Below are positions 53,822 to 62,600 of a DNA stretch of 64,000 nucleotides, piece after piece (the first letter of the stretch is position 1; each line of letters begins with the position of its first letter). A program made the position numbers and the translations under genes. Location: positions 17,763 through 81,762 of the forward strand of contig CANEZP010000019.1 of NCBI GenBank assembly GCA_947444305.1, written 5' to 3'. The stretch is from Pseudobdellovibrionaceae bacterium. Its GTDB lineage: Bacteria > Bdellovibrionota > Bdellovibrionia > Bdellovibrionales > UBA1609. The notes below the pieces were generated by a model that did not search any database, had not been told where the DNA came from, and worked only from the letters and a program-made list of their open reading frames with translations.

Positions 53822-55186
53822 TTAATCGATCGGCTTGAATGAACGCACGCAGGTCAACGGAACTTCGATATTGATTTCGGGCGCTTCTTGTTCAAGCCAC
53901 TTGCCGAAGTCACGCACGATCACCAACTTTGCCGAGGTGATGTTGCCCTTATCGAAGGCCACCAAGATTTTGGATTCGCCGCGACTGCGGTAGTACGTCC
54001 AATTTTCTTGCTGAACCGGCGGGTACGAACGCAGCTCAAGCTCGGAAGCGTTGCTTCTTTGAATGATGAAGTCTTGGTAGTCCGCGAAACTATCGTTCAT
54101 CCGACTTTCTTTTTCGTATTTGTAATCGGACTTGTAGCCCTCGGGGGTCAAAACCGCTTTACGGAGATCAACGAGGTTCCAACTGAAAAAACCTTCTTCA
54201 GCACCGTACTCCCGTTTTCCTTCAAGTACGCTGTTACGAATAGTTTCGAGTTTGAAGGAATGATCGTAACTCCGTGGAGCGAAAACGGTGATGTAACCGG
54301 AACTGAAACGATGCCGGGGCGTCGAGCATGCAGTCCCCGGGTCGGCGTTTACGCCACAACTGGATTGAACGTTCGAGGGAACGGCGGCGCGTCCCGACGG
54401 ACGATTGAAAACATAGGCACGTGTTTTTTCCCGCAGCCATTCTTGTTTTTGGCGTTCGACTTCTTCGGGAGTGTCCTCGGATTTTAGGGTCCTGTCCAAA
54501 CCGGAGCCCGCCATTTGTGCTTCCATAGGTGGGTAACTTTCGACCGGCAATGGGCTTGCGGGCAGGCATTCCATATTGTCGCTATCTAAAGCGACGATGA
54601 CCGAACGCGCGAACTTACGGGCTTCGGTCGAATCCGTTTCTTTAGTAAGGCCGAGACCCATCAAGTGCGAAGCTTCGTGCACCAGTTTGAGCTTAACCTC
54701 TTCGAGAGTGGCGTAGAAATCCTGTTTGGGCCGCGTGTTCACTTCGAAATGTGAATACGCATCCATGAATAATTTTGTGGCGGTGATGTACGCTTTGCCT
54801 TCGGTGGTTTTGCCGTAATTAAACATTAAGCGCTGACCGTATCGGCTGATCTCGGGAACCTTATTTAATTCACCGGTCTTTGCGACAGGCTCCACGTCAC
54901 GGATGACTTGCGCGAGTTTCTCTTGCGTCCATCCTGCCGGAAGGTTTTTATAAATTTCTGGCGAAGAGTTTGAGATTTGCTGCGAAAGATCGTCGGCGGC
55001 CCAGCGCAAAATTTTGAGTGAACTCTCGTCACCGAAGCTTCCGCCGCCACTGCTCGAACCGTCGTCCTGATTCTTAACCGTCTGCGATCCGTTGGCCGCG
55101 CCCGGGCCGTGCGACGACGAACACGCCACCGTGAGGTTGAAAACGGCGATGAGCCACAGGGCTTGGGTCCAGGTCTTGAGTTTCAT
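53822..55186 (-). CDS. Lipoprotein with a HEXXH motif
   Basis: 454 residues with lipobox TVAC (Cys22) and a serine/glycine-rich linker (about 23-50). VHEASHLMGLG (about 173-183) has the HExxHxxGxG pattern of zinc metalloproteases, so a metal-dependent peptidase is possible, but no further family marks (for example a Met-turn) are obvious. Upstream sits the first AT-rich element (55268-55317), shared with two other exported-protein genes and adjacent to the TIGR02147 regulator gene on the other strand. Confidence 0.72.
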   Translation of the reverse strand: MKLKTWTQALWLIAVFNLTVACSSSHGPGAANGSQTVKNQDDGSSSGGGSFGDESSLKILRWAADDLSQQISNSSPEIYKNLPAGWTQEKLAQVIRDVEPVAKTGELNKVPEISRYGQRLMFNYGKTTEGKAYITATKLFMDAYSHFEVNTRPKQDFYATLEEVKLKLVHEASHLMGLGLTKETDSTEARKFARSVIVALDSDNMECLPASPLPVESYPPMEAQMAGSGLDRTLKSEDTPEEVERQKQEWLREKTRAYVFNRPSGRAAVPSNVQSSCGVNADPGTACSTPRHRFSSGYITVFAPRSYDHSFKLETIRNSVLEGKREYGAEEGFFSWNLVDLRKAVLTPEGYKSDYKYEKESRMNDSFADYQDFIIQRSNASELELRSYPPVQQENWTYYRSRGESKILVAFDKGNITSAKLVIVRDFGKWLEQEAPEINIEVPLTCVRSFKPID

Positions 55187-55267
55187 AGGTACCTTTTGAT
55201 TTACAATTAACGTGCCGTTCCCGGCACTTACTGCGTCGTTTATAGGTGTAGTGATTCGGCGTTCAAG

Positions 55268-55317
55268 CCGATAGATTATTTAATTTAAGTTGATGCTATA
55301 ATTTAAGCTCCACTTAA
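55268..55317. promoter_or_regulatory. AT-rich regulatory element, copy A
   Basis: On the plus strand CCGATAGATTA, then 22 AT-rich bases, ATTTAAG, 4 bases, ACTTAA. Lies 82 bp before the HEXXH lipoprotein gene (minus) and ends 22 bp before the TIGR02147 gene ATG (plus). The other copies are 57876-57926 and 62517-62567. Confidence 0.7.
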
Positions 55318-55339
55318 TGAACTGAGGTAAGTGCACGAT

Positions 55340-56158
55340 ATGAAGGGCAAAAACTACATTTACGATTACCGTGATTACCGCGCCTTCTTGGTCGATGCCC
55401 TCGGCGGCAAGAATAAGCGAACGGGTCAGCGTGGTGCCCTTGCTCGTCACCTAGGCTGTCAAACGGCCTACCTCTCCCAAGTCTTAAGTGGCACCGCCAA
55501 CTTCAGTTTGGAACAAGCTTACCGCGTAAACCAGTTCTTCGCGCACGATCCTCAGGCGGCCGAATACTTCCTGCTGCTCGTCCAAAAAGATCGCGCCGGC
55601 ATCCACGAACTCAAGGATTACTTTCAAAGCAAGCTGAACGAAATCTCCACGAAGCGCACCGACATCAAAACTCGCGTCGTAAAGAATAAATCCATTTCCG
55701 AACAAGATCAGGCTTTTTACTATAGCCATTGGTACATCAGCGCCGTTCATATCGCTTTGTCGATCCCGCAATTGCAAACCGCCGCGGCCCTAGCCAGACA
55801 CTTCCACTTGGAAGACGGCATCGTCCGCGAAACTTTAGACTTTCTCACAGGTAACGGCCTCGCCGTCTTTAGCGGAAGCAAATACGCCATCGGCCCGAGC
55901 CACATTCACCTGCCCAAAGATTCAAAGTTCATCAAGCAGTTACATTCCAATTGGCGGATGCAGGCGATTCATTCGTTAGAAAAACGCCGCGAGGAAGATC
56001 TGCACTACTCGGTCACTTACTCGCTCTCGAAAGAAGACGTGGCCAAAATCCGAAAACAAATTTTAGACGTCATCGAACAAAACATGGAAGTCGTGCGGCC
56101 GTCGAAGGAAGAAGTCCTCTACTGCCACACGATCGATTTCTTTGAAGTGAAAAGTTAG
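55340..56158 (+). CDS. TIGR02147/DUF4423-type regulator
   Basis: 272 residues. Near the start the family pattern NYIYDYRDYRAFLVD, then an XRE-like helix-turn-helix, GALARHLGCQTAYLSQVLSGTANFSLEQAYRVNQFF (about 30-65), and a C-terminal region (~75-272) of the DUF4423 type (LTGNGLAVFSGSKYAIG; SKEDVAKIRKQILDVIEQN). The family is abundant in Bdellovibrionota and thought to regulate transcription; targets are mostly unknown. ATG 55340 is preferred to GTG 55331, which sits too close to GAGG. The conserved AT-rich element lies directly upstream. Confidence 0.88.
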   Translation: MKGKNYIYDYRDYRAFLVDALGGKNKRTGQRGALARHLGCQTAYLSQVLSGTANFSLEQAYRVNQFFAHDPQAAEYFLLLVQKDRAGIHELKDYFQSKLNEISTKRTDIKTRVVKNKSISEQDQAFYYSHWYISAVHIALSIPQLQTAAALARHFHLEDGIVRETLDFLTGNGLAVFSGSKYAIGPSHIHLPKDSKFIKQLHSNWRMQAIHSLEKRREEDLHYSVTYSLSKEDVAKIRKQILDVIEQNMEVVRPSKEEVLYCHTIDFFEVKS

Positions 56159-56183
56159 TTTCGAAATAAAGTTGGTGTCGTGT

Positions 56184-56597
56184 CTACCGCCTGATGAAGT
56201 AGACATCTTCCATTTTCAAACTCGTGTCCTTCTCACTTTCGGCGATCCAATCTTTTTTGGATTGCAGTAGGTTCGGCATTTGCGGGTGGATCCAGACTTT
56301 TTGCAGACCGTTCATAGGCATCGGCAGCAAAAATGTTCCGTCCCAATTGATTTCGAATTGGTGAACCACGCCCCCACAAACCAATTTCTTACCGTCGACG
56401 CCGTCGGAAGCGTCCAACCGGCGGCAGGCGAAATGCCATTCGAACTTGTTGGGTTCAATCTTACGAATAAGAAAAGCGTAAGTCGCGTTCACAAAGTAGA
56501 CGCCCTCTACGTTATTGTTCACAAACTCCTGCTGGGTTTCGGCAATCGCGAAGGGCGACGCTCCCAACATAAGGGAAAGAAGAAAGATCTTAAGCAC
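56184..56597 (-). CDS. Small exported protein
   Basis: 137 residues from GTG 56597 (MLKIFLLSLMLGASPFAIAE signal). Its beta-rich mature part has two cysteines (CRRLDASDG, LVCGG). GGAG 5 nt before the GTG. It is the third gene after copy B of the AT-rich element, so probably co-expressed with the two paralogs before it. No family recognised. A GGGGC/GCCCC hairpin (56606-56627) precedes it. Confidence 0.7.
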   Translation of the reverse strand: MLKIFLLSLMLGASPFAIAETQQEFVNNNVEGVYFVNATYAFLIRKIEPNKFEWHFACRRLDASDGVDGKKLVCGGVVHQFEINWDGTFLLPMPMNGLQKVWIHPQMPNLLQSKKDWIAESEKDTSLKMEDVYFIRR

Positions 56598-56655
56598 AGA
56601 GACTCCTCGGGGCATGCGTGCACGCCCCTTCGTTAAAAGTTATTTCCTGTTCGAA

Positions 56656-57234
56656 TTATTTCCTGCGGAGAAAGCGTAAGAATTTTGCGCGCACCCGGGC
56701 GGCTTTTTCCATCGGTTTGACGGACCCGATGCACTTGCCCGAATAAACATACTGGTTGAAAAATAATTGAACGGCCGAAGCTTGCCCGTTATCCTTCAGC
56801 GCTTGCAGTTGATTAGAAGCCTCTTGGGCATCCGTTGCCTGATCTGGATTCGGAAACTGCTGTAACTCGTCCGCGCGACTTTCATCGCACGTGTAAATAT
56901 TAATTGAGTCGTTTTCGAAGCGGTCGTACACGATGCCAGAAATGATCACGTGATCGTGCGGATCAAGCGTAGTACGGTCGCGCTTCAGTTCATCCGGCAA
57001 CACCATTCGCGTTACCCAACCGATCATCGAACCATCGCACTTTGTGATGAGAATCGGATCACCGCCCGGCTTCGTCAGTCGCACTTCCATGCGCGAATCG
57101 CATTTTTCGTCTTCGGTTACCGCGTAGAGATAACCGGTTTCGGGGGTAAGCCCGAACTGCGTGGCGGGTAAACGCTCGGCGTGCGCTTGCAGGCCGGCGA
57201 TTGTGAGAAGCGAAATCATAATATAATTTTTCAT
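56656..57234 (-). CDS. Exported cysteine-containing protein, tandem paralog 1
   Basis: 192 residues: signal peptide (MKNYIMISLLTIAGLQAHAE) followed by ERLPATQFGLTPETGYL, ITKCDGSMIGWVTRMVLPDEL, INIYTCDESRADEL and QYVYSGKCIG. The same four blocks and four cysteines occur in the next gene upstream, so the two are duplicates; the mature protein probably has two disulfides. The C-terminal RVRAKFLRFLRRK is basic here only. 30 bases separate it from its paralog. Confidence 0.75.
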   Translation of the reverse strand: MKNYIMISLLTIAGLQAHAERLPATQFGLTPETGYLYAVTEDEKCDSRMEVRLTKPGGDPILITKCDGSMIGWVTRMVLPDELKRDRTTLDPHDHVIISGIVYDRFENDSINIYTCDESRADELQQFPNPDQATDAQEASNQLQALKDNGQASAVQLFFNQYVYSGKCIGSVKPMEKAARVRAKFLRFLRRK

Positions 57235-57263
57235 AAATTAATCCTTATCCGTTTTTTAAAAGT

Positions 57264-57806
57264 TTAATTTTTGTCATCCGCTAAAACTTCAACCCCGCCG
57301 ATGCATTTGCCCGAAAAGACAAATTCATTGTAGAAGAGCTGCAAACGCACCGACCGGCCTTCGGCCGCCAATCGCTTCAACTTCTGGTACATCTTGCGCG
57401 CTCGTTTGTTCGGCGCGACTTCAGGGTGACCGGCCAATTCGTCCGCGCGGCTGCTTCCGCAAGTGTAGATATTGATGTGATTAATAAATCTAAACTCGTA
57501 TTCGCCCGTCGTGATCTCTAGGTCTGCGTAGAGGTTCGACGGCGTGATGTCGGTAAGCTCTTCGGGCTTTACGATACGGGTCACCCACCCGATCTTTGAA
57601 CCATCACATTTGGTGATAATGTCTTTCTCAACGCTCGAGCGGTCACTGAGCAAAACGTCCGTTTGCGGATCGCAAACTTCGTCTCGCGTTACCGCTTCGA
57701 GGTAACCCGTTTCGGGAGTCAGCCCGAACATTACGGCGGGTAATCGTTCTGCGTGCGCTTGAATACTGCCGATCAAAATCAATGAACCAATAATTGTCTT
57801 CAACAT
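57264..57806 (-). CDS. Exported cysteine-containing protein, tandem paralog 2
   Basis: 180 residues: MLKTIIGSLILIGSIQAHAE signal, then ERLPAVMFGLTPETGYLEAVTRDEVCD, IITKCDGSKIGWVTRIVKPEEL, INIYTCGSSRADEL, FVFSGKCIGGVEVL. The start at 57806 has GGAAGG 5 nt upstream; the longer frame upstream lacks one. It is the first gene after AT-rich element copy B (70 bp away). Unknown function; presumed periplasmic or secreted. Confidence 0.75.
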   Translation of the reverse strand: MLKTIIGSLILIGSIQAHAERLPAVMFGLTPETGYLEAVTRDEVCDPQTDVLLSDRSSVEKDIITKCDGSKIGWVTRIVKPEELTDITPSNLYADLEITTGEYEFRFINHINIYTCGSSRADELAGHPEVAPNKRARKMYQKLKRLAAEGRSVRLQLFYNEFVFSGKCIGGVEVLADDKN

Positions 57807-57875
57807 AAATACCTTCCTGGTAGTGAAGTTCATCAGCGAACTTCTTGAACGGAAGATACTCTCACTAAACAAAAC

Positions 57876-57926
57876 CCGATAGATTAAGTTAATTAACTAA
57901 TTAAGTTAGATTTAACATTTACTTAA
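57876..57926. promoter_or_regulatory. AT-rich regulatory element, copy B
   Basis: CCGATAGATTA, 23 bases, ATTTAAC, 4 bases, ACTTAA, in the same orientation relative to the minus-strand gene as copies A and C; 70 bp upstream of the 57264-57806 gene. Confidence 0.7.
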
Positions 57927-57959
57927 ATTAAAAGTAGAAAGTCTAGGGGAATTGGGGAC

Positions 57960-58571
57960 TTAGGCTTCGTTACGGACGGCCGCGCCGATGACTTCGATGT
58001 CGGCCTCGGGCGGGAAATCGCCGAGAGAATGGCTGATGTAATGATAGAGAACTTTGCCGCTGCGGCTGACCGCGAGGACTCCGCCCAATTGCCAATGGGT
58101 TCCGGCTTCTTTCGTGTACGCGGCTTGCTTGAAACCTTTGAGCGCAAGTTTTGCGGCGTTGATCACGGATTGCAGCTGAACGACGCGAAAAAAACCACGC
58201 TTGAAGCCCGCGGCGTAAAATGTCTGGAGCGTCGGATCCGTCAATACGACGGCGGGGTTCAACGAAAGTTCTTTACGGAAATACTCGACGTACGCGGGGC
58301 TGCCGTTGCCGATGAATACGAGCTTAGCCCCGGATTTCTCGTACTGCTCGCGGCCCGCCCAAACTTGCTGAGCGTGGGCCCGGCAAGCGATGCACGCAAA
58401 GTGTCTTAAGAAAACTAAGATCACGTTTTGATTCGTCCAAAGGTGACCGACCTTCAACGAAGCGCCCGTCGCATCCTGAACGGAACAGTTTGCGAGATTA
58501 ACGATGTTGATCGAATTCAATTCGTCCAAAAGTTTTTTACTTCTTTTCCAAGCAAATGCTGATTCCCCCAC
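57960..58571 (-). CDS. Peroxiredoxin-like (AhpC/TSA superfamily) protein
   Basis: 203 residues. VILVFLRHFACIACRAHAQQVWAG (about 48-72) places a CxxC at the site of the peroxidatic/resolving cysteines of PRX-like (SelU-type) proteins, with a thioredoxin fold (IGNGSPAYVEYFRKEL, VLTDPTLQTFYAAGF). No signal peptide; a cytoplasmic thiol peroxidase is likely. GTG 58571 overlaps the upstream gene by 35 bases; a TTG start about 14 codons further in (near 58529) is possible. Confidence 0.72.
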   Translation of the reverse strand: MGESAFAWKRSKKLLDELNSINIVNLANCSVQDATGASLKVGHLWTNQNVILVFLRHFACIACRAHAQQVWAGREQYEKSGAKLVFIGNGSPAYVEYFRKELSLNPAVVLTDPTLQTFYAAGFKRGFFRVVQLQSVINAAKLALKGFKQAAYTKEAGTHWQLGGVLAVSRSGKVLYHYISHSLGDFPPEADIEVIGAAVRNEA

Positions 58572-58938
58572 CGAACGCGATGGCTTGATCCGGCTTCGGT
58601 AAAGCGATTTGACTAGGGAAACGGGCTTCGCAATTTTCGTAGGTCATTAAATAAACGGGCCCGCGCAGTTTCTCGCCGGTGCAGGGATTTGTTTCGCCCA
58701 CGGTCCAGCGGTAATCGTCGGTGGATGACGTGATACGTAAGGGGCAGGTTTCGCCGTTGAATTTAAATTTACCTTTTAAAAACGAAACGCTTTTACCCGC
58801 CACGCCCTCGGCGTCTTCGGGAGACCACGCGCTTTCTTCGCCTATAATTTTGTAGGATTTCACTTTCCAGTTGGTGCCTTCGATCCCTTTGGCGAAAACG
58901 GCTTGCGTGAGGAACAATAGAATAAATATAGCGGGCAT
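58537..58938 (-). CDS. Small exported protein with four cysteines
   Basis: 133 residues: signal peptide (MPAIFILLFLTQAVFAKG, cleaved near 16), then EGTNWKVKSY, CPLRITSSTDDYRW, NPCTGEKL, YENCEARF and ISICLEKK. Four cysteines suggest two disulfides. Domain resembles small lipocalin/META-type beta folds only vaguely. AAGGAG 5 nt before ATG 58938. Confidence 0.7.
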   Translation of the reverse strand: MPAIFILLFLTQAVFAKGIEGTNWKVKSYKIIGEESAWSPEDAEGVAGKSVSFLKGKFKFNGETCPLRITSSTDDYRWTVGETNPCTGEKLRGPVYLMTYENCEARFPSQIALPKPDQAIAFGGGISICLEKK

Positions 58939-59036
58939 ATGGACTCCTTGAACAACTATCGTGAAGGGCTTCTTTCGATTGGGCAAGCACTTGCTCAGTT
59001 GACACCCGGTCCTTAGCTCTGTTCAACTCCGCCCCG

Positions 59037-60587
59037 ATGAACCGGCTCATATTTCTTCTTATTCTTGTTTGGCAAATTCACCCCGCCTCGGCGCTTGAAC
59101 TCCAAGGCTTTGTAACCAACGACTGCCGCCAGCACATCGGCGTAATCGTCCACGCCTCGGGCAATACGGTCGAGACGATGGACCTCGATGGACGCTTCCA
59201 ATCGTTCACGACGGATTCGATCGATGCCGTCTACGTTTTCAACCTGATCACCAATCCGTTCAGTAAATTAAATATAGATCCGTCCGCGCTCAAACGTTTG
59301 AAACGCATCTACGTCAACGAGGATGACCCGTCCGGGACCCTCGCGTTCCCCGTCCGCTTTATCGAGGACCTGATTCTTTTTTATTCGCTCGAAGGCAAAA
59401 GCCATGTCTACCGGATGGCGGACATCTATAAAATCCGGCCGGCCCCCGAATCCGCGCTCGGTGAACACGCAAGCCAAGGCCGGAATCCCGGATTCGAATT
59501 TTCGGACCAGGCGGCCAAGTGTCCGGCGCCCGCGAAGTCCGGCGTCCGGATGATCAAACCAACCCGGGTGCTGGCCGATAAAATCAGCATCGCGGAGTTC
59601 TTAGGTAGTTTCGAACAGGGCTACGACCGGCTCGAAAGTTTTCAGGAGCGCACCTACCTTTACGCCAAGCCCTTTTTATTCGAGCCGAACAATCGCCTGG
59701 GCCTGATCTTTACGGGCAAGCGTGAGGAAGTGAGCGAACTCGAATTGCCCGTCTACTTCCAATGGTCGACCGGTGAGCCGTACCGCTTCCAAAGTTTCAA
59801 CGTTGTTGGGCAAAGGGCGCACGAATTCACGCCGAACACCGAGCCGGTCTTAAGCCTTCGCACCGACGTTAAGTCACATGCGTTTCATGCGCTATTCATC
59901 GGCAATGCTCTGGCCCTATCGGCGGGCAGTTCGGCCTTCTCGACCAACGAAGATTCGAAGCTCGACAAAAAAGATCTCACCGTCCAATCGACCTTTAATT
60001 ACATGGCGCTCATGGGCGGCGACTATGGGCCCTACTCGCTTTCGGGCGGGTTTTACTTCCCTACGTTCGCGGTCAAAGTCGGCGATGAGATGCGCGAGAT
60101 CCTCGGCAGCAAAGCCAGCTACGCCGTCCGCTTCATGTACACCAAACGCAATTTACGTGCGCGCGCCATCGGTTCCTTGACCGAATACCAAAGTGGGCAA
60201 GTTAAAGAGGATCAGGTCATCAGCAAATCACCGATCCAGAGCGGACCCACTCCTAAAACTTTCGAATTCGACGCGCTTTTCCTGCGCGCGGGTTTGGATT
60301 ACAGTTTCTCACCGCAGTTTAGTGCCTCGCTCGACGGGATCTACCTCGCCGGGAATTACCGCGAAACGAAAGACTTTAACGCGCCCGCCGGGCTGCTGGC
60401 CTCCGACATTAAATTCACGAAGTGGACGACGCAGATGATGCTGCGCCAATCGTTCGGGCGTTACGTCGCGCTCTCGGCCTACGTCAACTTAGTGCAAAGC
60501 AATTACGAATCGAATTTCTTAGGTAAAGATCTGGACCGCCAACGACAGGGGCTGCGTTACTTTGGCTCGCTCGAATTTATTTTTTAA
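59037..60587 (+). CDS. Outer-membrane beta-barrel-type protein, tandem paralog 1
   Basis: 516 residues: signal peptide (LIFLLILVWQIHPASAL), an N-terminal ~120-residue beta domain (VTNDCRQHIGVIVHASGNTVETMDLDGRFQSF), a linker with AKCPAP, then from about 200 alternating strands ending ...LRYFGSLEFIF, a barrel C-terminal Phe. The following gene has the same layout and overlaps it by 26 bases, so the two are an operon and probably work together at the outer membrane. Confidence 0.75.
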   Translation: MNRLIFLLILVWQIHPASALELQGFVTNDCRQHIGVIVHASGNTVETMDLDGRFQSFTTDSIDAVYVFNLITNPFSKLNIDPSALKRLKRIYVNEDDPSGTLAFPVRFIEDLILFYSLEGKSHVYRMADIYKIRPAPESALGEHASQGRNPGFEFSDQAAKCPAPAKSGVRMIKPTRVLADKISIAEFLGSFEQGYDRLESFQERTYLYAKPFLFEPNNRLGLIFTGKREEVSELELPVYFQWSTGEPYRFQSFNVVGQRAHEFTPNTEPVLSLRTDVKSHAFHALFIGNALALSAGSSAFSTNEDSKLDKKDLTVQSTFNYMALMGGDYGPYSLSGGFYFPTFAVKVGDEMREILGSKASYAVRFMYTKRNLRARAIGSLTEYQSGQVKEDQVISKSPIQSGPTPKTFEFDALFLRAGLDYSFSPQFSASLDGIYLAGNYRETKDFNAPAGLLASDIKFTKWTTQMMLRQSFGRYVALSAYVNLVQSNYESNFLGKDLDRQRQGLRYFGSLEFIF

Positions 60588-62052
60588 AATTATCGCCGTA
60601 AGTTTATTCTTGTTTTCGGCCGGTCGAGCCGGCGCGGTGAACTTGCATTCACTTTACACCGCCTCTTGCCAGCGCGAGGTCGGAATCATCCTGAACGTCA
60701 GTTCGCAGCAGGTCTTCTTGCTCAACTTGCAAGGTACGATCGTGACCTTGCCGCGATACGAGATCATTTATTTCGCGACCTACCCGCTCGATATCGTGCC
60801 GATGGGTAAGGTGAGTAATCCCGAGCTGGTCCCGATCATCGAGATTAAAACGTGGCGACAAAATCAGTTGCAGCCTTTGGTGCGCGGCTGGCCGGTGGAC
60901 TTCAGCCAAGATAAAATTTCTTTCTTGAGTCTGCGCGGTTCCGAGGTTGTCATCGATCGCTCGAGCATCTGGGGCGTCGAGAGTGACCGCAGCGCCAAAG
61001 CGCAGGAGTTCAGTGCGCGTCCCAGCAACAGCTACGACTTTGTGCATCCGTACGCGTTCGCCGATTGCCCCGTCGCGAAGACCGACGGCAATCGCCCGGT
61101 TAAAGTTTTCCCGCAGCAATTGCTTTCGGATCCCGTCGCCATCAAACGCGAATTCGACCGCTTGGTGCAAGGCCACGAAGTCGTCCGCAAATACGAAAGT
61201 GATCAGCAGTTTTACCCCGTCCCGGAAGTTTACGGCAATGCCACTTCGCTAGGTCTTTGGACCTCGGCCGGCAGCCGTTACGGCGCGAGCGGTAACCGCA
61301 AGAACAACTTCACGCCGCTTTTAACCAATGATTTCAGTTCCGGTCCTTTCGGCTTCCAAAGCCACTTCGAAACCGGAAGCGGCCCCATGCTCTTCTCATT
61401 GCATGAAGAAGCGCAGACCCAAGTGTACTATCGCATGAAGGCCGATTACTTTCACTTCTCGGCGATGCTCGATCCGAATTTGATTTTGGTGGGCAAGCGC
61501 TACAAGTGGCTCGCGCCCGACCTCGACGGCCAAGATGCCCGCGCCAATGATTCGGCCTTTCTTGAATTTGGTTTTGATTACGGCGCGCTGGCGTTGGAGC
61601 TCGGTATCGGTGGCGCAACGAACGCCGCGGGCCGCGACGGGGATCTGTTCGCGATGAAGACCATCAATCTTCCTCGCTTCGGTTTTCGCTACCAAAAACC
61701 AAATTGGAATTTGCACGTGTTCGCCGGTTCGGGCAGCAAGGACGATTCTTCGCTCGAATTGCTCCGCGCAAATTTTGAATTCAATAACGGCAAGGATCAG
61801 CGCTACGTCGTGAGCCTCATCAAACGCGACATCAAGATTGACAGCGCCTCGGGGCCGGAAACAAACTACGCACGTGTCCGCGTGAATAGCGAAGCCCAGA
61901 CGGCCGCGGCCTACGCCTATTTCCGCTACCGCACGCGCTACTGGTTCGGCGTGAGCGGCTCCGCCGAGAGCAACGAAATCACGGCGACCAACGGTCAAAG
62001 CAAAAAGCACATCTACCCAAAGGGCGGCGTCTTTCTTTCCCTCGGATTCTAA
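60562..62052 (+). CDS. Outer-membrane beta-barrel-type protein, tandem paralog 2
   Basis: 496 residues from a TTG start: signal peptide (FKIIAVSLFLFSAGRAGAV), the N-terminal beta domain (LYTASCQREVGIILNVSSQQVFLLNLQGTIV) matching its neighbour, a conserved cysteine pair (SCQ, DCPVA), and a C-terminal strand-rich part ending GGVFLSLGF. Low but layout-wide similarity points to duplication followed by divergence. TTG 60562 is inside the previous gene, so translation is probably coupled. Confidence 0.75.
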   Translation: MARSNLFFKIIAVSLFLFSAGRAGAVNLHSLYTASCQREVGIILNVSSQQVFLLNLQGTIVTLPRYEIIYFATYPLDIVPMGKVSNPELVPIIEIKTWRQNQLQPLVRGWPVDFSQDKISFLSLRGSEVVIDRSSIWGVESDRSAKAQEFSARPSNSYDFVHPYAFADCPVAKTDGNRPVKVFPQQLLSDPVAIKREFDRLVQGHEVVRKYESDQQFYPVPEVYGNATSLGLWTSAGSRYGASGNRKNNFTPLLTNDFSSGPFGFQSHFETGSGPMLFSLHEEAQTQVYYRMKADYFHFSAMLDPNLILVGKRYKWLAPDLDGQDARANDSAFLEFGFDYGALALELGIGGATNAAGRDGDLFAMKTINLPRFGFRYQKPNWNLHVFAGSGSKDDSSLELLRANFEFNNGKDQRYVVSLIKRDIKIDSASGPETNYARVRVNSEAQTAAAYAYFRYRTRYWFGVSGSAESNEITATNGQSKKHIYPKGGVFLSLGF

Positions 62053-62070
62053 TCGGCTACGGACGACAGG

Positions 62071-62448
62071 TTACTCAGCGCGAATGCCGGTGACTTCAAG
62101 CTGGTGGGTCCGGCGAAAACTAAAAATGATCGATTTAGCCAAACCGGCGCTATTTTTCCGGGAAACTTCCAGAGTTTGCTGCGTGCAAAGTTGAGCGTTC
62201 ATGGCACCGATGATTTGTTCGCCGATATCCAGGTCGACCAAAGCAAGGTGAGGGCTCGAAAACGTGCCGCAGCTCATTCCCGAAGATCCGTCGGGTGTTT
62301 TGAAATTCAAAACTAAGCCGTAAGAACCCTTACCGACCCTCAACGTGTTCGGTTGAATTTCCATTTTGATTTCGGTCGCCGTCGCGGCCGATCCCACCAC
62401 GAGGACAATCGGCAAAAAAATTTTTGCAACCGATGAGAGGTGAAGCAT
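62071..62448 (-). CDS. Small exported protein
   Basis: 125 residues: signal peptide (MLHLSSVAKIFLPIVLVVGSAATATE) then a beta-rich protein with two cysteines (MSCGTF, AQLCTQ). Behind AT-rich element copy C (69 bp upstream), so probably co-regulated with 57264-57806. AGGA 7 nt before the ATG. Converges on the outer-membrane gene with an 18-base gap. No family recognised. Confidence 0.7.
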   Translation of the reverse strand: MLHLSSVAKIFLPIVLVVGSAATATEIKMEIQPNTLRVGKGSYGLVLNFKTPDGSSGMSCGTFSSPHLALVDLDIGEQIIGAMNAQLCTQQTLEVSRKNSAGLAKSIIFSFRRTHQLEVTGIRAE

Positions 62449-62516
62449 ATTACCATCCTAGTATTCGAAGGCTCATCATCGAGCCTGAACCGCAAGATAC
62501 AGAGTGCGCATCCCAA

Positions 62517-62567
62517 CCGATAGATTAACTTAATTAAATTGATAAATTAGATTTAAGAGTTACTTAA
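62517..62567. promoter_or_regulatory. AT-rich regulatory element, copy C
   Basis: CCGATAGATTA, 23 bases, ATTTAAG, 4 bases, ACTTAA; 69 bp before the 62071-62448 gene. Same spacing and orientation as copy B. Confidence 0.7.
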
Positions 62568-62600
62568 GTTAAGAAGCCTGACCTGAGGAAGATCGAAGAC

